49,535 nt of DNA from Hyphomicrobiaceae bacterium (GCA_020442185.1 JAGRKS010000098.1:1-49535), one strand, 5' to 3'; shown: positions 7,925 to 16,791, numbered from the stretch's first letter. The notes: generated from the sequence alone by a model not told the origin. Numbers and translations are program-made.

Positions 7925-9220
7925 ATGACAGACGGAAGTCTCACCCGAACAGAGCGCACCGCGTCTGCCCTTTACCGGTTGTTGCTCGCTTTCGCGGCGA
8001 CGGCCGCGGTCGCGTTCGCTTCAATGCCTCTCGCATCCGCCGGTGGTGCTGCGCCCGCGGCCCCCGAAGCATCCGCGACGGCAAAGCCTGGTGTCGTGAC
8101 CATCCCGATCATCCTGGCGCGCGAGCGTATCGACCGGCTGCCGCCATTGTCGCTCCTCGATCAGCGCCCCGCCGACGACGGCCTTGGCGGCGCCAAGCTC
8201 GCGATCGACGACAACAACACCACGGGCCGCTTCATGAAGCAGGCGTTCGTGCTCGACGTTGTGGAGAATGCGGACCCGGCAGCCCTCATCGCCGCGGTCA
8301 CCGCGAAGGTGAGTGCCGGCGCCGGGTTCGTCGTCGCCGACGTCGCACCTGACACGTTGCTCAAACTGGCGGACGCCCTCGCCGGCAAGCCGGCCGTCAT
8401 CTTCAACGCCGGAGCACCCGACGACCGGTTGCGCGAAGAGGACTGCCGCGCAAACGTCAAGCACAGCGCACCCTCACGCTCGATGCTCTCGGATGCGCTG
8501 GCGCAATACATGGCCGTCAAGCGGTGGCGGCGATGGTATCTGATTGTCGGCGAACGCCCCGAGGACAAGCTCTATGCCGAAGCGATGAGACGCTCGGCCA
8601 AGCGCTTCGGAATGAAGATCGTCGAGGAGCGCGAATTCAAATATGAAGTCGGCAGCCGCCGCGCCGATGGCGGCTTCGAGCAGATCCAGCAGCAAATCCC
8701 CTCCTTCCTGCAGAACGCAGCCGAGCACGATGTCGTCGTGGTTTCCGACGAAGCCGAAGTGTTCGGCGACTATTTCCCCTATCGCACCTGGGAACCGCGG
8801 CCGGTGATCGGCACGGCGGGACTTTATGCGACGTCCTGGCATCCGGCAGTGGAACTTTGGGGCGGCACGCAGTTCCAGAACCGCTTCAAGCGGCTCAACA
8901 ACCGCAACATGACGGCGCTCGACTACGATGTCTGGACGGCGGTGCGCTCCGTCGGCGAGGCGGCGACGCGCAAGCGCTCGGGCGACCCTCTTACACTCAT
9001 TTCCTACATGCTCACGCCCGAATTCGAAATCGCGGCATTCAAGGGCCGCAAACTCACCTATCGCGATTGGAACGGCCAGTTGCGCCAGCCGCTGCTGGTC
9101 ACCACCGCCAAGTTGCATGTCACCGTGTCGCCGCAGCCGGAATTCCTGCACCAGTATTCCGAACTCGATACGCTCGGCATCGACAAGCCCGAAACTAAAT
9201 GCACCGCGTACAAAAAATGA
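7925..9220 (+). CDS. ABC transporter substrate-binding protein, PQQ-dependent alcohol dehydrogenase system (LutA-like)
   Basis: 431 residues from the ATG at 7925, preceded by GGAGAAG; the open frame extends 49 codons upstream without a ribosome site. A signal peptide spans about residues 15-40 (LLLAFAATAAVAFAS...ASAGG). The mature protein looks like the TIGR03863 family of periplasmic binding proteins tied to PQQ-alcohol dehydrogenases: VVTIPIILARERIDRLPPLS, LDQRPADDGLGGAKLAIDDN, and an EDCRANVKHSAPSRSMLSDAL segment. In Methylorubrum extorquens a protein of this kind (LutA) serves lanthanide uptake. The beta-propeller, ATPase and permease downstream form one transport set. Metal specificity is inferred. 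Confidence 0.85.
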   Translation: MTDGSLTRTERTASALYRLLLAFAATAAVAFASMPLASAGGAAPAAPEASATAKPGVVTIPIILARERIDRLPPLSLLDQRPADDGLGGAKLAIDDNNTTGRFMKQAFVLDVVENADPAALIAAVTAKVSAGAGFVVADVAPDTLLKLADALAGKPAVIFNAGAPDDRLREEDCRANVKHSAPSRSMLSDALAQYMAVKRWRRWYLIVGERPEDKLYAEAMRRSAKRFGMKIVEEREFKYEVGSRRADGGFEQIQQQIPSFLQNAAEHDVVVVSDEAEVFGDYFPYRTWEPRPVIGTAGLYATSWHPAVELWGGTQFQNRFKRLNNRNMTALDYDVWTAVRSVGEAATRKRSGDPLTLISYMLTPEFEIAAFKGRKLTYRDWNGQLRQPLLVTTAKLHVTVSPQPEFLHQYSELDTLGIDKPETKCTAYKK

Positions 9221-9345
9221 CGGTGCGGGTGAAAAGGCGGATCGTCCCGGCGCCGTCGTTCTTGTGAACCGCTCGATCATCCGTGCTCGGCGAGCACCAT
9301 CCGCGACACCGATTGAGCGATACGAAAAGATTCTGGAGAGCAAGC

Positions 9346-10338
9346 GTGAGACAGACGAAAAACGTGGGAATATTCGCGGCCCTGCTGGCCGGCCTCGCCA
9401 TGATGGCGGCTGCGGCCACACCGGCAGCTGCCTATAAGGTGTTCGTGTCGAACGAGAAGGAGAACACCGTCTCCGTCATCGACAGCGAGACACTCGCCGT
9501 CGTCCACACGATCAAGACCGGTGCCCGGCCGCGCGGCATCACGCTGACAAAGGACACCAAGTGGCTTCTCGTATGCACCAGCGACGACAACCGGATCGAA
9601 GTGTTCGATTCCAAGACCTACGAGCATGTCAAGAATTTGCCGTCAGGCCCTGACCCCGAACTCTTCGCCTTCCACCCTTCCGGCAACCCGCTCTACATCG
9701 CCAACGAGGACGACAATCTCGTCACCGTCGTCGACATTCATAGCGACAAGATCCTCGTCGAGATCCCGGTTGGCGTCGAACCCGAGGGCATGGGCATGAG
9801 CCCCGACGGAAAGGTGCTGGTCAACACCTCCGAGACGACCAACATGGCGCATTTCATCAACACCGAGACGAACGAGATCTTCGACAACGTGCTGGTCGAC
9901 ACCCGCCCCCGCGTCGCCGAGTTCACCGCCGACGGGTCCCAGGTCTGGGTCAGCTCCGAGATCGGCGGAACCGTCACCGTGCTCGAGGCCGCCACCCGCA
10001 AGCAGCTCGCCAAGATCAAGTTCGAAATCCAGGGCATCACGCCGGACGCGATCCAGCCTGTCGGCGTGCGCATGACGAAGGACGGCAAGTGGGCATTCGT
10101 AGCACTCGGCCCATCGAACCGCGTCGCCATCGTCGATGCCAAGACATTCGAGGTCGTCAAGTACGTCCTCGTCGGCCAGCGCGTCTGGCAGCTTGCGCTA
10201 ACGCCTGACGATAAACTGCTGTTCACAACGAATGGCACCTCGAACGACGTGACGGTGATCGATGTCAATCGCCAGCGCGCGGTCAAGTCGATCAAGGTCG
10301 GCCGCTATCCCTGGGGTGTCGTCGCTGCACCCTTCTGA
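9346..10338 (+). CDS. PQQ-dependent catabolism-associated YVTN beta-propeller protein (LutD-like)
   Basis: 330 residues from the GTG at 9346, chosen because CTGGAGAG lies just upstream and a signal peptide (VGIFAALLAGLAMMAAAATPAAA) then begins at once. The mature part is a string of ~42-residue blades: YKVFVSNEKENTVSVID, HTIKTGARPRGITLTKD, LYIANEDDNLVTVVDI, VEIPVGVEPEGMGMSPD and so on, matching the TIGR03866 propeller. It is a periplasmic non-enzymatic propeller consistently found with this ABC system; in M. extorquens the equivalent is an exported YVTN protein of the lanthanide-uptake cluster. It sits 125 bp after the binding protein and 120 bp before the ATPase. Confidence 0.85.
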   Translation: MRQTKNVGIFAALLAGLAMMAAAATPAAAYKVFVSNEKENTVSVIDSETLAVVHTIKTGARPRGITLTKDTKWLLVCTSDDNRIEVFDSKTYEHVKNLPSGPDPELFAFHPSGNPLYIANEDDNLVTVVDIHSDKILVEIPVGVEPEGMGMSPDGKVLVNTSETTNMAHFINTETNEIFDNVLVDTRPRVAEFTADGSQVWVSSEIGGTVTVLEAATRKQLAKIKFEIQGITPDAIQPVGVRMTKDGKWAFVALGPSNRVAIVDAKTFEVVKYVLVGQRVWQLALTPDDKLLFTTNGTSNDVTVIDVNRQRAVKSIKVGRYPWGVVAAPF

Positions 10339-10458
10339 TGCCGACCCCATCCAGGACAGGCGCTCCGCCAGCAAGGGCGTCGCATCAAAGAGCCGTGGTT
10401 GGTGCTCCGACCGACCGCTGCTATGAAAATCGCCACGAGGCAACAATGAAGGCCTGCG

Positions 10459-11238
10459 ATGCCCACGCGTGAACATTCAGCCGGACACGACGTCACGCCG
10501 GCCCTCGTCGTCGACGGCGTCAGCCATGCCTTCGGCGACAAGACCGTCCTCGACAACGTGTCGCTGACGGTTCCGCATGCCAGCTTCTCGGTGCTTCTCG
10601 GCCTCAACGGCGCCGGCAAGTCGACCTTGTTTTCCCTTGTTACCCGCCTCTACGACAACGTCAGCGGCGATATCCGCATTCAGGGGCACGATGTCCGCCG
10701 CAGCCCATCGCTCGCCTTGCAGCAGCTCGGCGTCGTCTTCCAAAGCCGCACGCTCGACAGCGACCTGACGCTTTCCCAGAACCTGCTCTACCATGCGGCG
10801 CTGCACGGCATCCCCCCGCGCGAGGCGCGTCGCCGCGCGATCGAAGCGCTGGAAACGGTGCAGCTCACCGAACGTGGCGGCGACCGGGTTCGCAACCTCT
10901 CAGGTGGGCAGGCGCGTCGCGTCGAGATCGCGCGGTCGCTGCTCCACCGGCCCAATCTGCTATTGCTCGACGAACCGACGGTCGGTCTCGACATCGGCTC
11001 GCGCGAGAGCGTGCTCGAGATCGTCCGCTCGCTCGTCACGCAACGGGGACTTGGCGTACTCTGGGCCACCCACCTGATCGATGAAATCTCATCGAGCGAC
11101 AATATCGTACTGCTGCACAAGGGGCGGATCCTCTACACCGGATCGGTGGCGGGCATGCTCGAAGCCGCCGAGGTAAGCGACCTCAGATCCGCATTCCGCC
11201 GTTTGACCGGCACCGACGAGGAGATGGCAGCGGCATGA
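10459..11238 (+). CDS. ABC transporter ATP-binding protein, PQQ-alcohol dehydrogenase system (LutE-like)
   Basis: 259 residues. Walker A GLNGAGKST is at 50-58, the Q-loop VVFQSRTLDSDLT near 92, the signature LSGGQARRVEIARS near 143, Walker B LLLLDEPTVGLD near 163, and the switch His in WATHLIDE near 200. It belongs to the exporter-like ABC-2 group (TIGR03864) paired with the permease immediately downstream, whose start overlaps this stop by 4 bp. Together with the binding protein at 7925 this resembles LutE/LutF of the lanthanide-uptake system; the direction of transport is not obvious from sequence since ABC-2 systems are usually exporters. A tiny frame (10446-10472) overlaps the start and may aid coupling. 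Confidence 0.9.
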   Translation: MPTREHSAGHDVTPALVVDGVSHAFGDKTVLDNVSLTVPHASFSVLLGLNGAGKSTLFSLVTRLYDNVSGDIRIQGHDVRRSPSLALQQLGVVFQSRTLDSDLTLSQNLLYHAALHGIPPREARRRAIEALETVQLTERGGDRVRNLSGGQARRVEIARSLLHRPNLLLLDEPTVGLDIGSRESVLEIVRSLVTQRGLGVLWATHLIDEISSSDNIVLLHKGRILYTGSVAGMLEAAEVSDLRSAFRRLTGTDEEMAAA

Positions 11239-12107
11239 GTGTCGATAGTCTTGGCACCGCGAGACCGTCAGCCGCCCCCGTCGAGGCGACGCAACGGCTC
11301 GGGCTCGGCGCCTACATCGTCTGCTTCCGTGGCATCGTCTGGCGCGAGGTGTTGCGCTTCCTGCATCAGCGCGAGCGGTTCCTTTCAGCGCTCGTCCGGC
11401 CACTCGTCTGGCTGTTCATCTTCGCGGCCGGCTTCCGGCAGGTCCTCGGCATCTCCATCATCCCGCCCTACGAATCCTACGTTCTCTACGAGGTCTTCGT
11501 AACGCCCGGCCTCGTCGGCATGATCCAGTTGTTCAATGCGATGCAGTCGTCGCTATCGATGGTCTACGACCGCGAAACCGGCGCCATGCGTACCCTGCTC
11601 GTCAGCCCGTTCCCGCGATCGTATCTGCTGATTTCCAAGCTCGTCGGCGGTGTCGCGGTTTCGCTTCTGCAGGTCTACGTCTTCCTCGGGATTGCCTACT
11701 TCTGGGAAATCGAGCCGCCGCTGATCGGCTATGTCACCGTGCTGCCGGCGCTCATTCTCGCGGGGCTGATGCTCGGTTCGCTCGCCTTGTTCATGTCGTC
11801 GGTCATCCGCCAGCTCGAGAATTTCGCCGGCGTCATGAATTTCGTCATCTTCCCGATGTTCTTCGCCTCGTCCGCGCTCTACCCCCTTTGGCGCGTTAAG
11901 GAATCGAGTCCGCTGCTTTATGAGATCTGCCGCATCAACCCGTTCACGCACGCCGTAGAGTTGATCCGCTTCGCGCTCTACGGACAGATCGACTGGTCCT
12001 CGCTCGCGGTCGTCGTCGGCTGCACGATCGTGTTCCTCGGTGCGGCGATCTTCGCCTATAACCCGTCGAAGGGCCTGATTGCCCGGCGCGGCGGCCCGGG
12101 CGGTTAG
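11235..12107 (+). CDS. ABC-2 type permease, PQQ-alcohol dehydrogenase system (LutF-like)
   Basis: 290 residues with about six membrane segments, for instance LVWLFIFAAGFRQVLGI near 55, LISKLVGGVAVSLLQVYVFLGIAYF near 130-155, VLPALILAGLMLGSLALFM near 170-190, and a final LAVVVGCTIVFLGAAIFAY. The ABC-2 signature region YDRETGAMRTLLVSPFPRSYLL is near residue 112-133, and the LENFAGVMNFVIFPMFFASSALYPL stretch is typical of TIGR03861 permeases of PQQ-alcohol systems. It forms the channel with the ATPase upstream (ATGA overlap). The exported-protein gene follows after 26 bp. Confidence 0.9.
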   Translation: MSVDSLGTARPSAAPVEATQRLGLGAYIVCFRGIVWREVLRFLHQRERFLSALVRPLVWLFIFAAGFRQVLGISIIPPYESYVLYEVFVTPGLVGMIQLFNAMQSSLSMVYDRETGAMRTLLVSPFPRSYLLISKLVGGVAVSLLQVYVFLGIAYFWEIEPPLIGYVTVLPALILAGLMLGSLALFMSSVIRQLENFAGVMNFVIFPMFFASSALYPLWRVKESSPLLYEICRINPFTHAVELIRFALYGQIDWSSLAVVVGCTIVFLGAAIFAYNPSKGLIARRGGPGG

Positions 12108-12133
12108 GTCGCAAATCGCAGGAGCCAAGTTGC

Positions 12134-12901
12134 ATGAGATCGAACGACATTTCCGCAATCGGATGGCAGCTCCGTTACCCCCGGACCTCTGCTTCGAGAA
12201 CGAACGGACAGCGGCCGCGCGCCACGGCATTCATCGTCGCGGCGTTGCTCGCAGCCGGCGCTCCGTTCTCGGCAAGCGCCGCCGATGCGCCAAGCCAGTC
12301 AAGCCAGTCGAACCAGGCAGCAACCGCCGACGGTAACGGTCTCCATCACAGCTACGCAGAGTGGCCCTGCGTCCAGCACAAGCAGCCTGTCTTGACCGCA
12401 GCGCAAGTGTGGGACGGCCCGCCCGTCGCCGCGGAAGGTGCCCCATCGAACGACGACGCGATCCGCAAAATGGTCCAGGTCGTCATCACACGCCGCATAC
12501 CGATGGAAGATGTCGAGAAGGCGCTCAAATCTTTTTCCGAGAGCTATCCGGAGACGAAACGCGACGCGAAGCTGACAGAGCTGTTCGCGGCGGTCCTCGA
12601 TGCCATCAACAAGCGTCGGTCCGTCATCCTCGACGGCATCGAGCGCTTCCAGGAGCGGCAGGTCGCGCGCTCCAAGAAGCTCGAGGAAGAGAGCACCGCG
12701 CTCGCCGCGCTCCAGAAGAAGGCCGAGGCGGATCCATCGCTGACCTCCGATCTGCTCGATGCGCAACAGCGATATGATTGGGACGCGCGCGTCTTCCAGG
12801 AGCGGCAGCAGAACATTCCCGTCGCCTGCGAGGTGCCTGTATTGATCGAGCAGCGGCTGTTTGCAGCGTCCCAGGCCATACGCAATCTCATGAGCAACTG
12901 A
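12134..12901 (+). CDS. Exported helical protein of the lut-like cluster, function unknown
   Basis: 255 residues. A long basic N terminus (Arg-rich, residues 1-30) leads into AFIVAALLAAGAPFSASAAD, a signal peptide cleaved near residue 50. The mature part has HHSYAEWPCVQHKQPVLTAAQVWDGPP with one Cys near 78, and then a mostly helical charged region (SVILDGIERFQERQ... LEEESTALAALQKKAEAD, about 160-205) that looks coiled-coil; a second Cys (VACEVP) is near residue 234, so a disulphide is possible. It is placed like the exported protein LutG of the M. extorquens uptake cluster, but I cannot show homology. It is the last gene of the set, 26 bp after the permease. Confidence 0.75.
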   Translation: MRSNDISAIGWQLRYPRTSASRTNGQRPRATAFIVAALLAAGAPFSASAADAPSQSSQSNQAATADGNGLHHSYAEWPCVQHKQPVLTAAQVWDGPPVAAEGAPSNDDAIRKMVQVVITRRIPMEDVEKALKSFSESYPETKRDAKLTELFAAVLDAINKRRSVILDGIERFQERQVARSKKLEEESTALAALQKKAEADPSLTSDLLDAQQRYDWDARVFQERQQNIPVACEVPVLIEQRLFAASQAIRNLMSN

Positions 12902-12995
12902 CGAAGCCTCGGCATGTCTCGCTGCGGCAAGTCCCCCTCTGCAGCGGCCGCGCCATGTGCCGGCATGCGCGAGCCGACCCGATGCTGCAGGAGCG

Positions 12996-13958
12996 TCAGC
13001 CCGCGGCGGCGGTCAGCGGGTTGATATGGGGCTCGGGCCACATCACCCCGCACATTTCCGACATCCCCTCGCGCATCGCCGCGCGTCCCCTCGCCCGCTG
13101 ATGTCGCCACTTGACGACACCCTCCGTAAGGAATTGGCCCTGGCGACATGCGTCTCCCGCCGGCAGCACGTCGCAGTTGGGCCAGATGCCGGTCGACAAC
13201 GCGATACGATATGGATCAGGCAGCCCGGCCGCCAGCATCGCCGCGCCCGCGGCTGCGTGATCGTAGGAGAGCGCCCTGTGCTCGATCCGCAATCCGTCCG
13301 GCTCGGGATCGAGTACGCTGAACCATACGCGCGGCGTACCGTCGTTCGCCGGCATGCCGACGACGCCTGCGTTGTGCCATAGCCTGCCATCGACGATCTC
13401 GGTGAACGGCAGACCTGAATGTCCACCGATGACGCCGTCCGCTTCACCCGCCAACGCCAGCTCGCCGCGCTTCAAGTCTCGCGGCGTCGCAGCGAACACG
13501 AATGCGTTGATCGTCGAAACGCTGCCGTGAATGACACGGAGGCGGGCGTCTCCGATCAGAAGCTCGATCGTGCGGGGACGCCCGGAAAGCCAAAGCCGGG
13601 CTAGCCTGTCGATACGCGCCGAGGCATACGCAAACCACGCTGCCGACAGAAGATCGCACTGACCGCCAGCGGGAAACCCACAACCGCAATCGTCGGCGCC
13701 ATTGCCCACTTGTTCGTCGCAGTTGCCCATCAGGACGTGAATTCCACTCGCGCGGACGAGATCGATCGTTTCGACGGGAGAACCGCAATAAGCGACGATA
13801 TCGCCGGTGCAAATGACGCGATCCGGTGGAATCGCGAGGTGCGCCGCTTCGGCCAGGACGGCTCGTGTCGCCTCAAGATTGCTGTAGGGTCCACCGAAGA
13901 CGAGCACCGGACCGCTGGCCTCGATACAATATGGGAAGTTCGGCGCGGAGGCTGTCAT
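12996..13958 (-). CDS. Metallophosphoesterase-fold protein with altered first metal motif
   Basis: 320 residues from the ATG at 13958; the frame runs farther upstream but without a credible start. The calcineurin-like pattern is visible: CTGDIVAYCGSP near 50-60 (the GD metal motif), LMGNCDEQ near 76-83 (the GNHD/E motif), VIHGS near 150 and GGHSGLPF near 180. However, the usual first motif D-x-H-(G/S)-N-L reads FGGPYSNLEA (21-30), so the Asp and His metal ligands are replaced by Gly and Tyr. Either a subfamily with a changed metal site or a non-catalytic relative. A Cys-rich insertion (DDCGCGFPAGG, near 90) is also present. The gene is divergent from phnD. Substrate unknown. Confidence 0.78.
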   Translation of the reverse strand: MTASAPNFPYCIEASGPVLVFGGPYSNLEATRAVLAEAAHLAIPPDRVICTGDIVAYCGSPVETIDLVRASGIHVLMGNCDEQVGNGADDCGCGFPAGGQCDLLSAAWFAYASARIDRLARLWLSGRPRTIELLIGDARLRVIHGSVSTINAFVFAATPRDLKRGELALAGEADGVIGGHSGLPFTEIVDGRLWHNAGVVGMPANDGTPRVWFSVLDPEPDGLRIEHRALSYDHAAAGAAMLAAGLPDPYRIALSTGIWPNCDVLPAGDACRQGQFLTEGVVKWRHQRARGRAAMREGMSEMCGVMWPEPHINPLTAAAG

Positions 13959-14174
13959 TGAAACGCTTTCATTGCGACGTTGACGTAATGGTCGGCAATT
14001 GCACGAAGCAATTGCACGAACAAGAACGCTGGACGCACGCGCGATCGCCGGAAAATAAAAATGACGTGATCGAAACGCGGCAGCACATCGAAAACACGTG
14101 ATAAGACAAGGCGCCGCGGTTGCCATACTACTGACGACCCGAGGCGCTCACTCGATGCAATCCAAGGATCACTC

Positions 14175-15101
14175 ATGCTCCACGATTACCGCTCCCCCCG
14201 CCAATCGAGGCGACGTGCATCGCTGACACGCCGCTCAGTCGTCGCGGGCTTCGGTGCCATCATGGTCGCAACTGTGTCACTCTTCGCTTCACCCGTGCCT
14301 GCCGAGGCCGAGGAGAAGCTGCGGTTCGCGGTCGGACCGTTCCAGCCGACACCGAGCGATACGCGCAAGGCCTACGAACCGTTCTTCAAGCATCTCGCCG
14401 ACGCGCTCGGGCGACCCTATGAGCTTGTCGTCACCAACGATTGGGCCGGCATCTCGATCGCGCTGGCCAACGGTCTCGCCGATGTCGCGTGGATGGGACC
14501 CTGGGGTTACGTACTGGCGCATCACGAAGGCGGCGCCGAGGCCATCGCCACCGTCAAGTACGACGGCAAGCCGTCTTACCATGCCATCATCCTCGCCCGT
14601 CCGGGGCTCGCAATCGCGAAATGGCCTGACGATGCGAAGGGCATGAGGCTGTCGCTTGCCGATGTCGGCTCGACGTCGGGTTGGCTGATACCGACGCACG
14701 ACCTCATGATGCGCGGCATCGATCCGAAAACGTTCTTCAAATATCGCGACGGCGCATCCCATGCAGCCAACGTGACGGCCGTGACCAGCGGACAGGTCGA
14801 TCTCGCCTCAGACTACGATCGCAACTTCAATGCCATGATCGAGCGCGGCGTCGTCAAGCGCGGCGACGCCGACATCGTCTGGACGTCCAACCCGCTGCCC
14901 AACGACCCGCTCGTCGTGCGCCGCGGCTTCGATGCCGAACTCAAGAAGAAGCTGCAGGATGCCGTGCTCGCAATCACCGAGGAGCAGGCAAAAACCCTGA
15001 TGCCGCGCCACTATACCGGCTGGGTGAAGGCAGACCATGCAAGCTACAAGCTCGTCGAGGATGCCGGCATCGCCGTCGGCCGCGTCAAGCCGAAGCCGTA
15101 A
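14175..15101 (+). CDS. phnD: PhnD-type ABC transporter substrate-binding protein
   Basis: 308 residues. The N terminus contains LTRRSVVAGFGAIMVATVSLFASPVPAEAEE, a Tat-like signal (RRSVV) followed by an Ala-rich cleavage site. The mature protein follows the phosphate/phosphite/phosphonate binding family: LRFAVGPFQPTPSDTRKAYEPFFKHLADALG, a WAGISIALANGLADVAWMGPWGYVLAH segment near 95-120, SLADVGSTSGWLIPTHDLM near 165-180, and VTSGQVDLASDY near 205. No C-P lyase or phosphonatase genes are nearby, so the ligand may differ from phosphonate. It is the first of three plus-strand genes (phnD-phnE gap 6 bp). Confidence 0.85.
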   Translation: MLHDYRSPRQSRRRASLTRRSVVAGFGAIMVATVSLFASPVPAEAEEKLRFAVGPFQPTPSDTRKAYEPFFKHLADALGRPYELVVTNDWAGISIALANGLADVAWMGPWGYVLAHHEGGAEAIATVKYDGKPSYHAIILARPGLAIAKWPDDAKGMRLSLADVGSTSGWLIPTHDLMMRGIDPKTFFKYRDGASHAANVTAVTSGQVDLASDYDRNFNAMIERGVVKRGDADIVWTSNPLPNDPLVVRRGFDAELKKKLQDAVLAITEEQAKTLMPRHYTGWVKADHASYKLVEDAGIAVGRVKPKP

Positions 15102-15107
15102 ACAGGC

Positions 15108-15986
15108 ATGGGTGACCTCGCCACACCCGAACCATCGACCGGCGCGACGGCTCGCCCGGCGTCGGGGCAAATACCCCGGCGCGCGGCAGCCGGCCGGCCC
15201 CTTCCTGCCATTCCCTTGCGGCGCAGCTTCAAAGAGCGACTGGGCTTCTGGGCCTTGCTCGTTGTCGGCGCTGTCGTCTATGCGGCAGCCCTCGACGTCG
15301 CGGACGTCAGCCTTGCGCGGCTGTGGGACGGGCTGCCGCGCCTCGCGGCCTGGGCAGCCCGCGCCTGGCCTCCCGATCTGAGCGAACTCGACACGTTGCT
15401 CTACCGCGCCGCCGAGACGCTGGCGATGGCGACGGTCGGTGTCTCGTTCGGCGCAGTCATTGCCGTGCCGCTGTGCCTGCTCGCGGCACGCAACGTCTCG
15501 CCCGCGCCATGGCTCTATTATCCGGCCCGCTTCTTTCTCAACACGCTGCGGGGCATCGACGCCTTCGTCTTCGCGCTCATCTTCGTCGCAGCCGTGGGGC
15601 TCGGTCCCTTCGCCGGCGTTCTCGGCATCGCCCTGCATACCGCCGGCTCGATCGCAAAGCTGTGGTCCGAGGCGATCGAGGCCGTCGAGCCCGGACCGAG
15701 TGAGGCCGCGCTGATGACGGGGGCGAGCCGATTGAAGGTCGTCGTGCACGCACTGCTGCCCGACGTCATGCCGTCGCTAACGTCGATCCTGCTCTACATG
15801 TGGGAGTTCAACGTGCGCGCCTCGACGGTGCTCGGAATCGTCGGTGCCGGCGGCATCGGCCAGGAGCTCAAGAACAGTGTCGATCTGCTGCTGTTCGATC
15901 GCGTCTTCACGATCCTGCTCATCATTCTGGCGATGGTCACCGCCATCGACAGTCTCAGCGCATGGCTCAGGCGGAGACTGACATGA
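15108..15986 (+). CDS. phnE: PhnE-type ABC transporter permease
   Basis: 292 residues. After a Pro/Ala-rich cytoplasmic leader of ~40 residues comes ERLGFWALLVVGAVVYAAALDV (first membrane helix); further helices include LAMATVGVSFGAVIAVPLCLLAA, AFVFALIFVAAVGLGPFAGVLGIAL and the final IILAMVTAIDSLSAWL. The EAA loop is EAIEAVEPGPSEAALMTGASRLKVVVHALLPDV near 183-215, as in PhnE permeases. It forms the channel with the PhnC-type ATPase, whose ATG overlaps this stop by 4 bp. Confidence 0.88.
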   Translation: MGDLATPEPSTGATARPASGQIPRRAAAGRPLPAIPLRRSFKERLGFWALLVVGAVVYAAALDVADVSLARLWDGLPRLAAWAARAWPPDLSELDTLLYRAAETLAMATVGVSFGAVIAVPLCLLAARNVSPAPWLYYPARFFLNTLRGIDAFVFALIFVAAVGLGPFAGVLGIALHTAGSIAKLWSEAIEAVEPGPSEAALMTGASRLKVVVHALLPDVMPSLTSILLYMWEFNVRASTVLGIVGAGGIGQELKNSVDLLLFDRVFTILLIILAMVTAIDSLSAWLRRRLT

Positions 15987-16693
15987 CACGCCCACTCCTC
16001 GCCACCGCAGGCCTTTCGAAACGGTACGGCACAGTCCAAGCCCTCGTCGACGCCAAGATCGAGGTTGCAGCCGGCGAGTTCGTCGCCGTTCTAGGGCCAA
16101 GCGGATCGGGAAAATCGACGTTGTTTCGCTGCCTGACGCGGCTGACGGAACCCGACGCCGGCGAGATCCATCTTGCCGGCCGCCCCTTCCATCACCTGCG
16201 CGGCCGCAAGCTGGCAGCGGCGCGGCGCGACATCGGCGTCGTCTTCCAGCAGTTCAATCTCATAAGGCGGCGCTCAGCGCTCGAAAACGTACTGTCGGGA
16301 CGGCTTGGGCCGACGCCGCTCTGGCGCGTCGCGGCAGGCCGTTTCGCACCTCGCGACATCGCCCGCGGCCGAGACGCGCTGGCAGCCGTCGGGCTCGCGG
16401 ACCAGTTTCATCAACGCGCCGACACCTTGTCGGGCGGACAGCAGCAGCGCGTCGCCATCGCACGGGCCATTGCCCAGGAAAGCCGGATACTGCTTGCCGA
16501 CGAGCCGGTCGCGAGCCTCGATCCGGCAACGGCCAATTCGGTTCTCGAGTTGATCCACGGATTGACACGCTCGGCGGGGCTTGGCGTGGTGTGCACGCTG
16601 CATCAGCCCGAACTCGCCATGCGCTACGCCGATCGCGTGCTGACGATGGACGCTGGCCGTCTGGGGGTGAGACCCGGTGCGAGCCGCGGCTGA
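15983..16693 (+). CDS. phnC: PhnC-type ABC transporter ATP-binding protein
   Basis: 236 residues from the ATG at 15983 (overlapping the permease stop); the longer frame upstream is a shadow of phnE. Walker A GPSGSGKST near 36-44, Q-loop VVFQQFNLIRRRSALENVLSGRLG near 82-105 (the NLI.R.S..ENVL.GRLG run is a PhnC hallmark), signature LSGGQQQRVAIARAIAQ near 150, Walker B ILLADEPVASLDP near 173, and switch CTLHQPELA. The phnDEC trio makes a complete importer. Substrate not determinable here. Confidence 0.88.
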   Translation: MTRPLLATAGLSKRYGTVQALVDAKIEVAAGEFVAVLGPSGSGKSTLFRCLTRLTEPDAGEIHLAGRPFHHLRGRKLAAARRDIGVVFQQFNLIRRRSALENVLSGRLGPTPLWRVAAGRFAPRDIARGRDALAAVGLADQFHQRADTLSGGQQQRVAIARAIAQESRILLADEPVASLDPATANSVLELIHGLTRSAGLGVVCTLHQPELAMRYADRVLTMDAGRLGVRPGASRG

Positions 16694-16791
16694 AACATGC
16701 GACTGGCGAAATTGACAACGGGAGATGGCGCGCTTGCGACACCGAGAATCCGTTGCCGCTTTGCGCGGATCGATCTTCCAACGCTGATAAA

